DNA of 64,000 nucleotides from Competibacter sp963695105 (lineage in GTDB: Bacteria; Pseudomonadota; Gammaproteobacteria; Competibacterales; Competibacteraceae): NCBI GenBank assembly GCA_963695105.1, contig CAVOGC010000040.1, positions 79,140 to 143,139 of the forward strand, read 5' to 3'. A program made the position numbers and the translations under genes. This document shows, one piece after another, positions 1 through 9,700 of the stretch; within the stretch, counting starts at the first letter, position 1; every line of letters starts with the position of its first letter. The notes under the pieces were generated by a model, which saw only the letters and a list, made by a program, of their open reading frames with translations, did no database searches and had not been told where the DNA came from.

Positions 1-2
1 GC

Positions 3-488
3 GGTTACGCCAGTATCCTGAGCCTGCTCCTGCTGGGCGCTTGCGCCACCGACCCGACCAACGATCCGCACGGCGGCGGATTCTTCGGCGGCGTGCGCGG
101 ACTGGCGGCCGGCGACTACGAAACCCGCCAGCAGGGCTTGCAAGGGCAGCGGGACGACAGCTTGAACCAACTGCGCGCCCTGCGGGAAGAAGGCGCCTAT
201 CTGGAAGCCGAACGGCAGATGAAAGCCGACGAGGTGGCCGAACAGCGCCGCCAGTTGGCCTCGCTCAAGGCCAGAAACCGGGCGCTCGCCAGACGGGTCG
301 ATCAGTTGAAGCGATCCAAATCCGCCACCGAGCAGCGCACGGCGGAATTGCAGCGCCAGCAACAGCAGTTGGACCGAGGCATTCAGGAGTTCGAGACCCA
401 GCTCGACAAGGGTCAACTGACCGCCGCCCAGGCCGATTCGAAACGGCTCAGCCTGGAACGGCAGTACGACGCCATCAAGAATCTTTGA
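3..488 (+). CDS. Coiled-coil lipoprotein, 5' end outside window
   Basis: The reading frame is open from the left edge, so the start codon lies outside the window. The first visible residues form the end of a lipoprotein signal peptide: a leucine-rich stretch ending in LLLGAC, where the Cys would be lipidated. A Gly-rich linker follows, then about 110 residues rich in Gln, Glu, Arg and Leu with heptad spacing, predicted as one long coiled coil. A GTG at 93 opens the same frame but would discard the lipobox. The gene lies 24 bases before a secreted TPR protein on the same strand, so co-transcription is likely. I do not recognise the family. A periplasmic structural or partner protein for the following TPR proteins is only inferred. 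Confidence 0.6.
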   Translation, partial: GYASILSLLLLGACATDPTNDPHGGGFFGGVRGLAAGDYETRQQGLQGQRDDSLNQLRALREEGAYLEAERQMKADEVAEQRRQLASLKARNRALARRVDQLKRSKSATEQRTAELQRQQQQLDRGIQEFETQLDKGQLTAAQADSKRLSLERQYDAIKNL

Positions 489-512
489 GGCGCGGCACGC
501 GAGGCGCCAAGC

Positions 513-1214
513 ATGAACGATGTTTGCCGGATGCCGGCGCTGCTGCTGGCGGCATGGATCGCCGCGACGCCGGCGGCGCTGGCCCAGGACAGCGAACGGA
601 ACCGCTATTTCGTCCAGCAAATGATCGAAATGGCCGCCACCGACAACGAGCAGGGCGTGGTGAACATGCAGCGGATGCTGGAGCAGAACCCGCGGCCGGC
701 GGCGCCCGACCCGGCGGCGGCGCGCGCCGCCTTTCAGCGCGGTCTGACTCTGTTTGGGCAAGATGCGCTGGACGCGGCGCTGGAGGCCTTTCAGCAGGCG
801 GGCCGGGACGATCCCGGCAACGCCGACGCCGCCAACTACGCCGGACTGGTCTACCGCAAGATGGGCCGCTTTCCCGAAGCGGAGGCCGCCCTGCAGCAGG
901 CGCTCGCCCTCGAACCCACCCGAGCCGTGGCCTGGTTCCAGCTCGCTCAGGTCTACGGTTTGGAAAACGACGCCAATCGCGCGCTGGGCGCTTTGGCCAA
1001 CACCTACCGCTTCGCCCAAAATCAGATGCGCGCCGAGGAAATTCTGCGCAACATCGCCGAAAACGAGGCGGCCGACAGCCTGCGCAACGCCGCCCTGGAA
1101 ACCTTGCGGCTGTTCCACCTGCCCGCCGAAGCCGTCATCGTACCGCCGTTGCCGGCCAACCCCGGCGGCATCGTCCCGATGAACAGCGCGCCGAGCCCGG
1201 CCCGGGCGCCATGA
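513..1214 (+). CDS. Secreted TPR-repeat protein
   Basis: 233 residues. It starts with a signal peptide (hydrophobic residues about 8-22, AxA-like cleavage at about 22-25). The middle (about 70-170) contains TPR-type helical pairs, with features such as NYAGLVYRKMGRFPEAEAAL and an alanine-rich second repeat. It is likely a periplasmic protein-interaction scaffold. The stop overlaps the start of the next gene by four bases (ATGA), indicating translational coupling. Its segment FVQQMIEMAATDNEQGV is echoed by YVQQMIALANANEEAGV in the downstream protease, so the two are paralogous over the N-terminal half. No enzymatic motif is visible and its function is unknown. Confidence 0.7.
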   Translation: MNDVCRMPALLLAAWIAATPAALAQDSERNRYFVQQMIEMAATDNEQGVVNMQRMLEQNPRPAAPDPAAARAAFQRGLTLFGQDALDAALEAFQQAGRDDPGNADAANYAGLVYRKMGRFPEAEAALQQALALEPTRAVAWFQLAQVYGLENDANRALGALANTYRFAQNQMRAEEILRNIAENEAADSLRNAALETLRLFHLPAEAVIVPPLPANPGGIVPMNSAPSPARAP

Positions 1215-2647
1215 ATTTTCCGCCGCTCAGCTTTCGTGGCTTGGCGCTGGCGCTGGCGCTGGCGCTGGCCGGCGCTTTGCCCGCCTCGGCCAGTCAATAC
1301 GAAACCATCGATTATTACGTCCAGCAAATGATCGCCCTGGCCAACGCCAACGAAGAAGCCGGCGTGATGACCTTCCGGGAACAGATGGAAAACCTGCCAC
1401 GGCCGGAGCCCGGCGATGCCCGGCAGGCCGACCCTTTCAAGCAACGCGGCCAGGAACAATTGACGGGCGGCCAACTAAAGGACGCGCTGGCTGCGTTCCG
1501 CCAGGCCTTCATCGCCAATCCCGCCGATCCGGAAATCGCCGGCGCGCTCGGCCTGACCTACCTGCGGTCGCGCCGCTTCAAAGAGGCGGAGCGACTGTTG
1601 GTCTACGCGCTGTCCCTGGCGCCGGCCCGTTCGGCATCCTGGCTCGCTCTGGGGCAGGTCTACGGCCAGCAGGGCGATGCCCGCCGGGCGGGTGGCGCGT
1701 TCGCCAACGCCTACCGCTTCGCCCAGGACCGGTCGCGGGTGTCCGAGCAACTGCGGCAACTGGCCACCACCGATCCGGTGGATGCCGTCCGCATCGGCGC
1801 GTTGCAAGCCTTGCAGTCGGCGCGGCCAGCGCCCGCCGCCGCCAAGCCCGCTCCGTCCGCCCCTCCTCCGTCCCAGCCGGCCGCGCCGGTCCGGCCGGCG
1901 GTCAATTCCAGCCGTGCGCCCGAAGTCCAAACCGACCCTCCCCCCACGGCGGCCGGCGGCCTGCTCGGCTCGCTGAAACAAAGTCTGGCCACGCTGGTAA
2001 AGCCGGCGGGTTCCGTCGCGGCGGGACCAGCCGCGACGGCGGCGGATAACGGCAATCCAGGACAACGCATTTACCGGCGCGGCATGCCGCTCACCTGCCT
2101 GATCGTCACTTTCCGGGATGGCAAAACCGCCAATCTGGGCAGCGGCCTGCTGGTGTCGCCGGACGGGCTGGTCATCACCAACAACCACGTCATCGACAAA
2201 GCCGAGAACCTGGCGGTCCGCTGCGGCGACCGGGAATCGGTGGCCCGCGTCCGCAAGCGCAGCAAGGAACCGGACCTGGCCTTGCTGGCCACTTCTCTCA
2301 AAAGCAAGGAAAGCTTTATTCTCAACCAAACCTACAACCAGAGCCTGATCGGTCTGGACGTGTTCGTGATCGGCAACCCCTACGGCCTGGAGAGCACCTT
2401 TTCAACCGGCGTGATCAGCGGGCTGCGCGAGATCGACGGAGTCCGCTACATTCAGATTTCCGCGCCGATCAGCCCCGGCAACAGCGGCGGACCGGTCATC
2501 CTGCGGGATGGCACCGTGATCGGCGTCGCCACCATGGGGCTGAAAGTCGGCCAAAACCTCAATTTCGCCATCGCCGCGGCCGAGGTGATTTCATCCCCGC
2601 TTTTCGCGCCGAAGCAAATGCAAGTCCGCTCGGTAAGCACGCCCTGA
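1211..2647 (+). CDS. Secreted TPR-trypsin-like serine protease
   Basis: 478 residues from the ATG at 1211. The open frame extends upstream to 41, but that part is antisense or shadow coding over the two preceding genes. Domains in order: signal peptide (about 1-28), TPR helices (about 75-200), a Pro/Ala linker (about 205-265) and a chymotrypsin-fold S1 protease domain (about 285-475). The triad is visible: His326 in ITNNHVID, Asp355 in EPDLALL and Ser425 in GNSGGPV. No PDZ domain follows, so it is not a standard DegP/DegS. It probably acts in the periplasm, with the TPR region recruiting substrates or partners. The gene converges on the FHA gene, leaving a 34-base gap. Catalytic class is well supported; its substrate is unknown. 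Confidence 0.8.
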   Translation: MNFPPLSFRGLALALALALAGALPASASQYETIDYYVQQMIALANANEEAGVMTFREQMENLPRPEPGDARQADPFKQRGQEQLTGGQLKDALAAFRQAFIANPADPEIAGALGLTYLRSRRFKEAERLLVYALSLAPARSASWLALGQVYGQQGDARRAGGAFANAYRFAQDRSRVSEQLRQLATTDPVDAVRIGALQALQSARPAPAAAKPAPSAPPPSQPAAPVRPAVNSSRAPEVQTDPPPTAAGGLLGSLKQSLATLVKPAGSVAAGPAATAADNGNPGQRIYRRGMPLTCLIVTFRDGKTANLGSGLLVSPDGLVITNNHVIDKAENLAVRCGDRESVARVRKRSKEPDLALLATSLKSKESFILNQTYNQSLIGLDVFVIGNPYGLESTFSTGVISGLREIDGVRYIQISAPISPGNSGGPVILRDGTVIGVATMGLKVGQNLNFAIAAAEVISSPLFAPKQMQVRSVSTP

Positions 2648-2681
2648 GCCGGCCAGCGCCGCTTCGGGCGCGCGGCGGGGG

Positions 2682-4397
2682 TCACTCCACCGCCCCCAGC
2701 GCCAGCACATAGCCGCCCGCCACCAGCAGATCGCCCGGTTTGGCGGCGGCGGCGGTGTCAACACCGGGGCTCAGCACGTCCAGCACTTCGCCCGACGGCG
2801 CCAGCCGGTAAACCGGCATGTTCTGACTTTCCAACTGCACCCACCAATCCTCGCGCCGCGCCTGCACCCGCAGATGGCGACGCGACAGTCCCAGATATTC
2901 GGCGCTGATGCCGACCGTCTTGCTCGGTTTGCCCTCCCAGCGCAGGGAGCGCGGATCGGCCAGCAGGCGCGGCGCGATGTCCGCCTCCGAACCGCGACCG
3001 AAGCTCACCGCCCGCTCGCGCGGGACCGGCAGCGCCAGCGGCGCCGGCAGCCGCACCCAGCCGAGATAATGCGCCGTCATCGACGACGGCGCGGCGAAGA
3101 ATTCCAATTCCAGTTCCGGAAACGGCCGCCACACGCCCGGCAGTTCCAGCGGCGCCGACAGTCCCACGACCTCGCCAAACAGCCGATCCTCGCTATCGAT
3201 CCGCAACCAGGCGGCGGCGTCGGGATGATTGTCCAGCACCAGCTCGCCCGTGCGGTTGAAGCTGATCCGCCAGTCGCTGATCCCGGCCGCCGCATAGGTC
3301 GACAACCGTTGCAGGGCGACGCCCGCCACCTGCAAGTACGTCGCCGGCCGCCGGGGAATCCAGGTGTGCTGATCGAGCCCGGCCGGCGGCGCGGGCGCCG
3401 GCGGCGGGGAGGATTCCAGGATGGCGGCCGGCGGCGCGGACGATTGCTCGAAATGGATCGGGATACCGAACACCGGTTCGCGCCGACCCCAATGATCGAT
3501 CATCGTGTAATCGCCGTCCGTCGGGGCGGATGGCTTCGATCCCGCCGCCGGCTTGCCCAAATCGGCAACCGGGGCAACGTGCCGTTCTTCCGGCCGCGTC
3601 AGCGACTCCGGCGGCGCCCGCTCCGGCAACGCCGAAGGCTCCGCGCTCGCCGCCAGCGTCACGACCCGCAACCGCAGACCGCGACCGCGGTGGTCGCGCG
3701 CCACAAAGCCACCCTGGCCGTCGCCGGTCAGATTCAGGCAGACCGGTGGCTCTTCCACCACATCCACCAGGGCCGGCGCCCCGGACCGTTGCAACAGCAG
3801 GATCGATTCGCTGCCCGGAAACGGCCAGGCCACCACCGCGAAACTGCTGGCGCGCCGGTCGCCGTTTATCAACGTCAGCCGCTGGCCGGGATAGATCGGC
3901 CCCACTTCCCGCCAGTCGTTCTGCCCATCGGCCGTCACCTCAATTCGAAAGACCGGCGCCTCATCGTCGGCCGGCAGGTAGATCGCCCGACCGAACAGCG
4001 CCTGCACTTCGCCCGGACGCAGCGCCGGGTCCGGCTCCAGCCGATAGCGAATCGTCGCATTCTCGGCCAGATGGTCGCCCAGATCCCGTTCGTGCAAACG
4101 CCGCAGCTCCCGCAGGAGCAAACGGCGGCCAAACCCATCTTCCAGCCGTTCGTCGCGAACGGAATCGCGTTCCGAAATTCGGATGACGACATGGCTGTAG
4201 TAGGTTTCCTGGCGCTGGCCCGAGGAGCGCGCGATACGCCGCGGATGGCGCTTGAGCGCTTCCAACAGTAATACGCCCTCCTGACCGCTCCGGACCCGGT
4301 CCCACAGCCATTCGGCGTTGAATACGTCCGGCACCGCGCGCAAGGTCACGCAGATCACGTAATCGGAAGCAACCAGGGCATTAGGGTGGGTGGTCAT
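2682..4397 (-). CDS. FHA-domain signalling protein
   Basis: 571 residues. The C-terminal part (about 460-570) has FHA features: VSFGRGSEADI, then SRRHLRVQ, then a WWVQLESQN strand and a GD-containing end. This is the phosphothreonine-binding fold. The N-terminal part (about 60-145) has a pattern (YSHVVIRISERD, then ENATIRYRLEPD, then GEVQALFGRAIY) loosely like the FhaA N-terminal domain (DUF3662). That comparison is from memory and unverified. A Pro/Ala-rich linker separates the parts. There is no signal peptide or membrane segment, so it is probably cytosolic. Its start lies inside the 3' end of the SEDS gene (17-base overlap). The expected ligand is a protein phosphorylated by the kinase at 10045-12303. 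Confidence 0.7.
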   Translation of the reverse strand: MTTHPNALVASDYVICVTLRAVPDVFNAEWLWDRVRSGQEGVLLLEALKRHPRRIARSSGQRQETYYSHVVIRISERDSVRDERLEDGFGRRLLLRELRRLHERDLGDHLAENATIRYRLEPDPALRPGEVQALFGRAIYLPADDEAPVFRIEVTADGQNDWREVGPIYPGQRLTLINGDRRASSFAVVAWPFPGSESILLLQRSGAPALVDVVEEPPVCLNLTGDGQGGFVARDHRGRGLRLRVVTLAASAEPSALPERAPPESLTRPEERHVAPVADLGKPAAGSKPSAPTDGDYTMIDHWGRREPVFGIPIHFEQSSAPPAAILESSPPPAPAPPAGLDQHTWIPRRPATYLQVAGVALQRLSTYAAAGISDWRISFNRTGELVLDNHPDAAAWLRIDSEDRLFGEVVGLSAPLELPGVWRPFPELELEFFAAPSSMTAHYLGWVRLPAPLALPVPRERAVSFGRGSEADIAPRLLADPRSLRWEGKPSKTVGISAEYLGLSRRHLRVQARREDWWVQLESQNMPVYRLAPSGEVLDVLSPGVDTAAAAKPGDLLVAGGYVLALGAVE

Positions 4398-6765
4398 AAT
4401 TTCCTTCCTCGACCGCGACGGCCAGCGCCACGACCGGCAGCACGAACAGCAGCAGATGGCTACCGGCGGCCGAAAGCAACGACATCGGCTGGCCCATCAC
4501 CGGCAGAAATCCCAGATTGGTACCCCATGAAACCAGAAAATGCGCGCCGAGCAAGGCCGCCCCGCCGCAAAGCGCGAAATAGGCGAAATCGCCAGGCGCT
4601 GCCGACCGCTGGTCATCCCGGTTGACTCGTCTCGGGGCGCGATCGGCGATCCGCAGCAGCAGCAGAATAAACATCGTCTGCGTCGCCACCAGCAGCAACG
4701 CCGCCAAACCGCCGTAGCGGTTCAGGAAAAACGTCGGCGTGAAATCGTTTTCCACCAGGGGAACGCTCATCACCCGTCCGTTGGCCGTATCGCTCCAGAC
4801 CGCGCCGGTCCAGCCGCCGGCCCGAATCGCCTCCAACGCCCGGCGCAGTTGATAGCCGGCGTGCGGGTACTGCTCTGGCGCCGCCCAGGCTCGAACCCGG
4901 ATCGGCTGCAAATCCAGCGGGAAGCTGTCCGGCCACTGGCGCAATCCCATCGCGCCCAGCGCGAGCGACCCGCCCAGCACGAACAGCGCCAATCGGCCGC
5001 CCCGTCGCCAACTCGGCCGAGGATGCACCCGCAGGTAGACCCATGCCAGCGCCAGCGCCCAGAGCAGCAGCAACACCAGGGGCGAGAAATCGCGCAGGAC
5101 CACCAGCGCAAAACCGCTCGCCGCCAGCAACAACAGCACCGGCCCCAAGGAAAGCGACCACCGGAAAAGTTTGCGGGCGCTCCCCGCTCCCGCGCGGACC
5201 GCCAAAGCATGAGCCGCCAACAGCACCAGCGCCAGCTTGGCCAGCTCGAACGGCTGGAAACCGCTCCAGCCGCCCTCGTCGCCAAAAGCGGCCTGCGCCG
5301 CCAGCAATGCCAGCGCCACGCCGCCCAGCGCCAACGGCCCCCAGCGTGTCAGCCGGAAATCCAGCCGGTCGGCCGGCCGCCAGCGGCGCCAGAAGCTCCA
5401 TCCGGCCCACGCCAGCCAGCCGAACGCCCCGGCCAGCGCCGCGCCGCCGCCGCCGAAGCGTGGCCAACCGGATTCCTCGGCGCCCGCTCCCAATTGCAGC
5501 AGGGTGACCCATCCGCCGCCCAGTAACAGCGTCAGCACGACCAGCAAGCCAACGCTCCACGGCGAGCGTACCGCCGTCAGCCAAAGCAGCAGCGCCGGCC
5601 ACGCCAACAAGTAGGGCCACAGCACCGGCACGGTCAAACTGCTCAGATAGAGACCCAGACCACCCCCGCCCAGCGCCAGCGCGCCCGCGACCCGGCAGCG
5701 CTCTCCCGCGCTCGGCCGTCGCCCGCCGCGCGCCCGGACCGGCCAGACCAGCCCCAGCGCCAACAGGGGCAGCGCCAGACCCAGCGGCCAGGCCAACGCA
5801 CCCGGGCCGGGCGGCCATAGCCAGGCGACCGGACGCCAGCGCACCTCCACCGGCGGCGTGGCCGGAGGCGGGGTTATTGCGGCGGGCCAGCGCTGGGCGC
5901 GGGCCACGACCGCCAGTTCCAGCGCCGGCGCGGTCCGCAGCACTCGATATCGGGTACGGCCGACGATCAACCCGTCGCCAACCGCCAGCGGGACGGAGCG
6001 CCGCCACAGCGATTCGGCCTCCGGCCCCCCCGCCGCCACTGTCACCGCCGGACCGTCCGGTCGTCCGGTCTCGCCGGGGCGCAGCACGAAACCCGAGCCG
6101 GCGGGCGCCAGCACCACGGTATCCAGCGGCATCCCCGCCAAGCCCAGCCGGTCGGCGCAATAGACTCCGCCGCCCAACCGTAGCGGTCGGCGGATCAGGC
6201 CATGCCATCCCAGTTCGGCCAGGCGCTCGCGCCAGTGGCTCCGCCAGTCCGGGTAGCACTCGGGCAGCGGCTGGCCGTTCAGGCGCAAACGAAAACCATC
6301 ATATTCCCAGCGCCGTCCACCTTCTTGCAGCGCCAGCCACCCCTCTTCCGCGTCGAGCACGGCGACGGTTTGCCCGCCCGCGACAAAAGCCTCTCCCGCC
6401 CGCGGCGCCCATTCCCGGATCGGCCGTTCGTCGCCGCCTCGGGCTGGTTGCCACAACACCTGCTTGCCGGTGGCGATATTGGCCAACCGCCAGTCGCCGC
6501 CGGCTTCACGCCGCAGCAGCACATGCTCGCTGTCGGCCTGGGGCGCCCGCAACGCCTCGCGACCCAACATGACCGTCTGGCCGGGTTCCAGGGTGACGGT
6601 CAGAGTGCCGGGCTCCAGCCAGGCCGGCGCCCGGTATACCGTCCACCCCACCGCCAGCGCCGGCAGCAGCAGCCAGACCAACGACAACCACCACCGGCCC
6701 GTCAGCGCCGCCAGCCAGCGGGGCGAGGCGGGACCGCCTCCGGCCCGACGCCCGGACTCACCCAT
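4381..6765 (-). CDS. SEDS-family (FtsW/RodA-like) membrane protein with N-terminal FHA-like region
   Basis: 794 residues, about twice the usual FtsW/RodA length. The C-terminal half (about 350-790) is polytopic with SEDS hallmarks: FQPFELAKLALVLLAAHAL (compare QPSELAK), VLRDFSPLVLLLLW, NDFTPTFFLNRYG and GFLPVMGQPMSLLSAAGSHL (compare GxLPxTGxPLPFxSYGGSSL). SEDS proteins polymerise lipid II glycan strands in complex with class B PBPs. After an initial membrane segment (about 25-45), the first 300 residues contain two stretches that look like degenerate FHA folds (VMLGREAL to NIATGKQV, and PLAVGDGLIVGRTRYRVL). It overlaps the PBP gene by 8 bases and the FHA gene by 17, so these form one operon. 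Whether it retains polymerase activity cannot be told. Confidence 0.75.
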   Translation of the reverse strand: MGESGRRAGGGPASPRWLAALTGRWWLSLVWLLLPALAVGWTVYRAPAWLEPGTLTVTLEPGQTVMLGREALRAPQADSEHVLLRREAGGDWRLANIATGKQVLWQPARGGDERPIREWAPRAGEAFVAGGQTVAVLDAEEGWLALQEGGRRWEYDGFRLRLNGQPLPECYPDWRSHWRERLAELGWHGLIRRPLRLGGGVYCADRLGLAGMPLDTVVLAPAGSGFVLRPGETGRPDGPAVTVAAGGPEAESLWRRSVPLAVGDGLIVGRTRYRVLRTAPALELAVVARAQRWPAAITPPPATPPVEVRWRPVAWLWPPGPGALAWPLGLALPLLALGLVWPVRARGGRRPSAGERCRVAGALALGGGGLGLYLSSLTVPVLWPYLLAWPALLLWLTAVRSPWSVGLLVVLTLLLGGGWVTLLQLGAGAEESGWPRFGGGGAALAGAFGWLAWAGWSFWRRWRPADRLDFRLTRWGPLALGGVALALLAAQAAFGDEGGWSGFQPFELAKLALVLLAAHALAVRAGAGSARKLFRWSLSLGPVLLLLAASGFALVVLRDFSPLVLLLLWALALAWVYLRVHPRPSWRRGGRLALFVLGGSLALGAMGLRQWPDSFPLDLQPIRVRAWAAPEQYPHAGYQLRRALEAIRAGGWTGAVWSDTANGRVMSVPLVENDFTPTFFLNRYGGLAALLLVATQTMFILLLLRIADRAPRRVNRDDQRSAAPGDFAYFALCGGAALLGAHFLVSWGTNLGFLPVMGQPMSLLSAAGSHLLLFVLPVVALAVAVEEGNYDHPP

Positions 6766-9700
6766 CGTTTTTCGCCCCGGCCAGCGCCGCCAGCCAGGCC
6801 GCCGTCAACTCGGCACACTCCGCGCCGTTGGAACCGGCGGCGGGGCTGATCAAACAGGCGAATGCCAGGCGCCGGTTTTCACCCGGCAGCGCGCCCGGTT
6901 CCAGCCAGCCCGCCAGCCAGGCATTCGACACCGTTCCCGTGGGGTCCACCCGCGCGGCGCCAGTTTTCAGATGAAGCGCCGGCCGGATCGCATCGAAGCG
7001 CGAACCCGCGAAAGCGGTGCGGAGCGGTTCCTCGTCCAGCGCCAGCCGCATGCCTCGCCGAATGCGGTCGGTGGCGATGTCGAGCGCGGCCGCCACCGGT
7101 TCCAGCGCCGGTTGGCCGTTCAACTCGACCAACACTCTCGGCGGCGTCCGCCGGCCGGTGGCGATGGCGGCCGCCAGCCCGGCCAGTTGCAGCGGGGTGA
7201 CGTACACGCCCTGTCCCAGCGCCGCGCGCCGGACCCGCCCGCGATCGGTCGTCGGTTCCAGGGTCGCCGCGCTGGCTCGTAGGACATCGTTCGCCGCGAT
7301 CAGGCCGGTCGGCAACAAGCCGCCATCCAGATCCTGGACCGAATCAAAACCCAGTTCGGCCATGATGGCGAGCAAGGGTCGCACCTCCCGCAACGCCGCC
7401 GGAGTCAGGGCCCGCGCGCTGGCCAGGCCCGACGATGCCACGTCGTCCAGCAGCGTGGCATCGGTGGTTTCCACCAGCCAGGCGAACCAGCCGCGCGGGG
7501 AATCGCGCAGCGCCTGAGCCAGGCCGTACCGCTCGTCACCGTGGCGCCGCATCCGTTCCAGCACGGTATGCCCGCCGTCCACGCCCTGTTCAGCGCAAAC
7601 CGCCGACGGTTCGCGACCCTCGGCGCGGGCCGGATAACATGCCGAGTCCGCCACGAAGCCATACGCCCGCGCCAGCGGCCATTGCGCCAGTTCGCCGGCG
7701 GTCAGGCCCTCCAGCACCGCCCCCAGTTGCGGCCGGCGGCCGGCTTCCCGTTCCAGCAACAACGCATCGACCAGTTCAAACGCCGAGCCGGCCGGTTCCA
7801 GTCCGTCGCCATCGTGCTGCCAGGCTCGAACCCACAGCGGGCTGCGGCGCGGTCGCACGGCCGCCACAAACGCGGACAAATCGCTCCAGACGATGCCGGC
7901 TGGCGGTTCCGGGCTGCCGGTCACGGCCAAAATATCACCCCGGTCGGCGTCCAGCACGACCAGGCTCGCCACGCGTTCCGGCCGCCGGGTAGTATCGGTT
8001 TCGCTCGCCGCGGCGCCGGCCGCCGGCAATCGTTCCAGCAACGCCCGCCGCATCGCCTGTTGCAGGCGAGGGTCCACGGTCAGGCGGGCCTCGACCGCCG
8101 CCGCGCCGTACTCGCCCAATCGCGCCAGCACGCCGCCCACCGAACCGGCATGGGCCGGGTCCAGTCCGACCAGCGTCGCCAATCCCAGATCCCACACCGC
8201 CCCGGTCGGCTGGCCAGCTTCCCACAACAGGGTCCCTTTCCGGTCGCGCAGCGTCACCTCGGCCGACGCCGGCCGGGACGGATCGCCGTCGCCGGACGCC
8301 GGCGAATCGTGCCAGCGCAAGCGATTATCAAACCGTTGGATATGGGCAAAGTCGTATCGGTACAGCGCGGGGAATACCCTGGCCGGCAGTGGTTGAAAAA
8401 CCAGTTCCAGCTCGGTTGCGCCTTCCCGCATTTCCAGCCGCGACCAGCGGGCCAGCGCGTCCCGTTCGGCGCAGGGTCGCGGGTCCAGACAGCGCGGCGC
8501 GCTGGCCAGCACCGCAGCGCCGGTCACGGCCGGGGGACCTCCCACCACCAGCAGCTCCAGCCGCTCGCCGGACCGGGCCGGTCGCGGCAGGCTCAGCCGA
8601 AATCGCACCGACCGCCGCTGCTCCAGCGCCGGCCAGCGCGCCACCCGCCGCCAGGGTTGCCAGCCGTGCGGCGCTTCGTTGAACAAGCGTCCGGCCAGCA
8701 GCGGCATGGACCTGATCAGCATCAGCGGCGTCCCCTCCCAATCCGCCCGCCAGTCTCCGCTCAGATCAGAATTCTCCGGCCGCCAGCGCACCGCCGCCAG
8801 CAGTTGGCGGGCGTTGAACGTGGCGACCTGGCGACGCACGTAGCGGCCGGTGGCGCTGAAATACAGCGCCTGGTGCAGACGCTGTATTTCAGCATTCCAG
8901 GGACCATCCAGCCAATCGTGCTCGCTGTCGCCGAACGCCAGCAGCTCGGGGCGAACACGGGCGAACGTGCGGCGCAACGGCAGATCGGCCGGAGCGATGG
9001 CGATCCGACCATCTTCGCCCGACCGCAGCAACCCGGCGGCCAGCGACCGCTCGAACAGTTCGGCGTCTTCGCGCGGCAGCGGCGGCGCGGCGGGCGCGTA
9101 GCGGCCGGCCGCCAAGCGGAATTCCCGCGCCGAACCCTCGCTCGCATACCATACGGTGCGCGGTTCCACGTCGGCCATCCCGGCATTTTCCGCTGGAGGG
9201 CCGTATACCTCGATCCGCAGCCGCCCGAACGGACAGACACGGTCCTCCAACAATCGTACCCGCAGTGCGTGATCCCAGTGCCCGTTGGTCATCGGGCCGG
9301 CATTCCACAGCAGCCAGAGATCGCGCCGGAACGCCAGCGCCGGTCCCGCGCCCGTTTCCGTCGTATCCGCCAGCAGCAATACCGGTCGGCGATCATACAG
9401 GGTCACTCGCAACGACCCCGCGTCGACATACGGTCGCGGCGGCGTGCCCACCGACTCCGAAGTCACCGCGAAGGCCGGCACGTCCACCCCATCGGGGCCG
9501 TCGTCCAGCAGGGAATTCTTCAGACCCTCATCCGCCGGCCGGGGGGGACGAGCGGCCCGGTTGGCGGCGGCGGCTTCCCGCAGCCGCGGCCAGTCCCAGC
9601 CGACGTACAGCGGCGCCATGACGGGGTCGGCGGCGGAACCGGCGCCTTGATCGCACAGGGACAGGTCCTGCTGGCCGATCAGCCGGGCCGGTCCTCGAAT

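Noticed and set aside
41..1210. Long open frame leading into the TPR-trypsin gene
   Set aside because: Arg/Gly-rich composition typical of an out-of-frame read; two real genes with signal peptides occupy the other frame over this stretch.
2656..2680. GC-rich stretch between convergent genes as a terminator
   Set aside because: Some self-complementarity, but no T-tract on either strand, so not supported.
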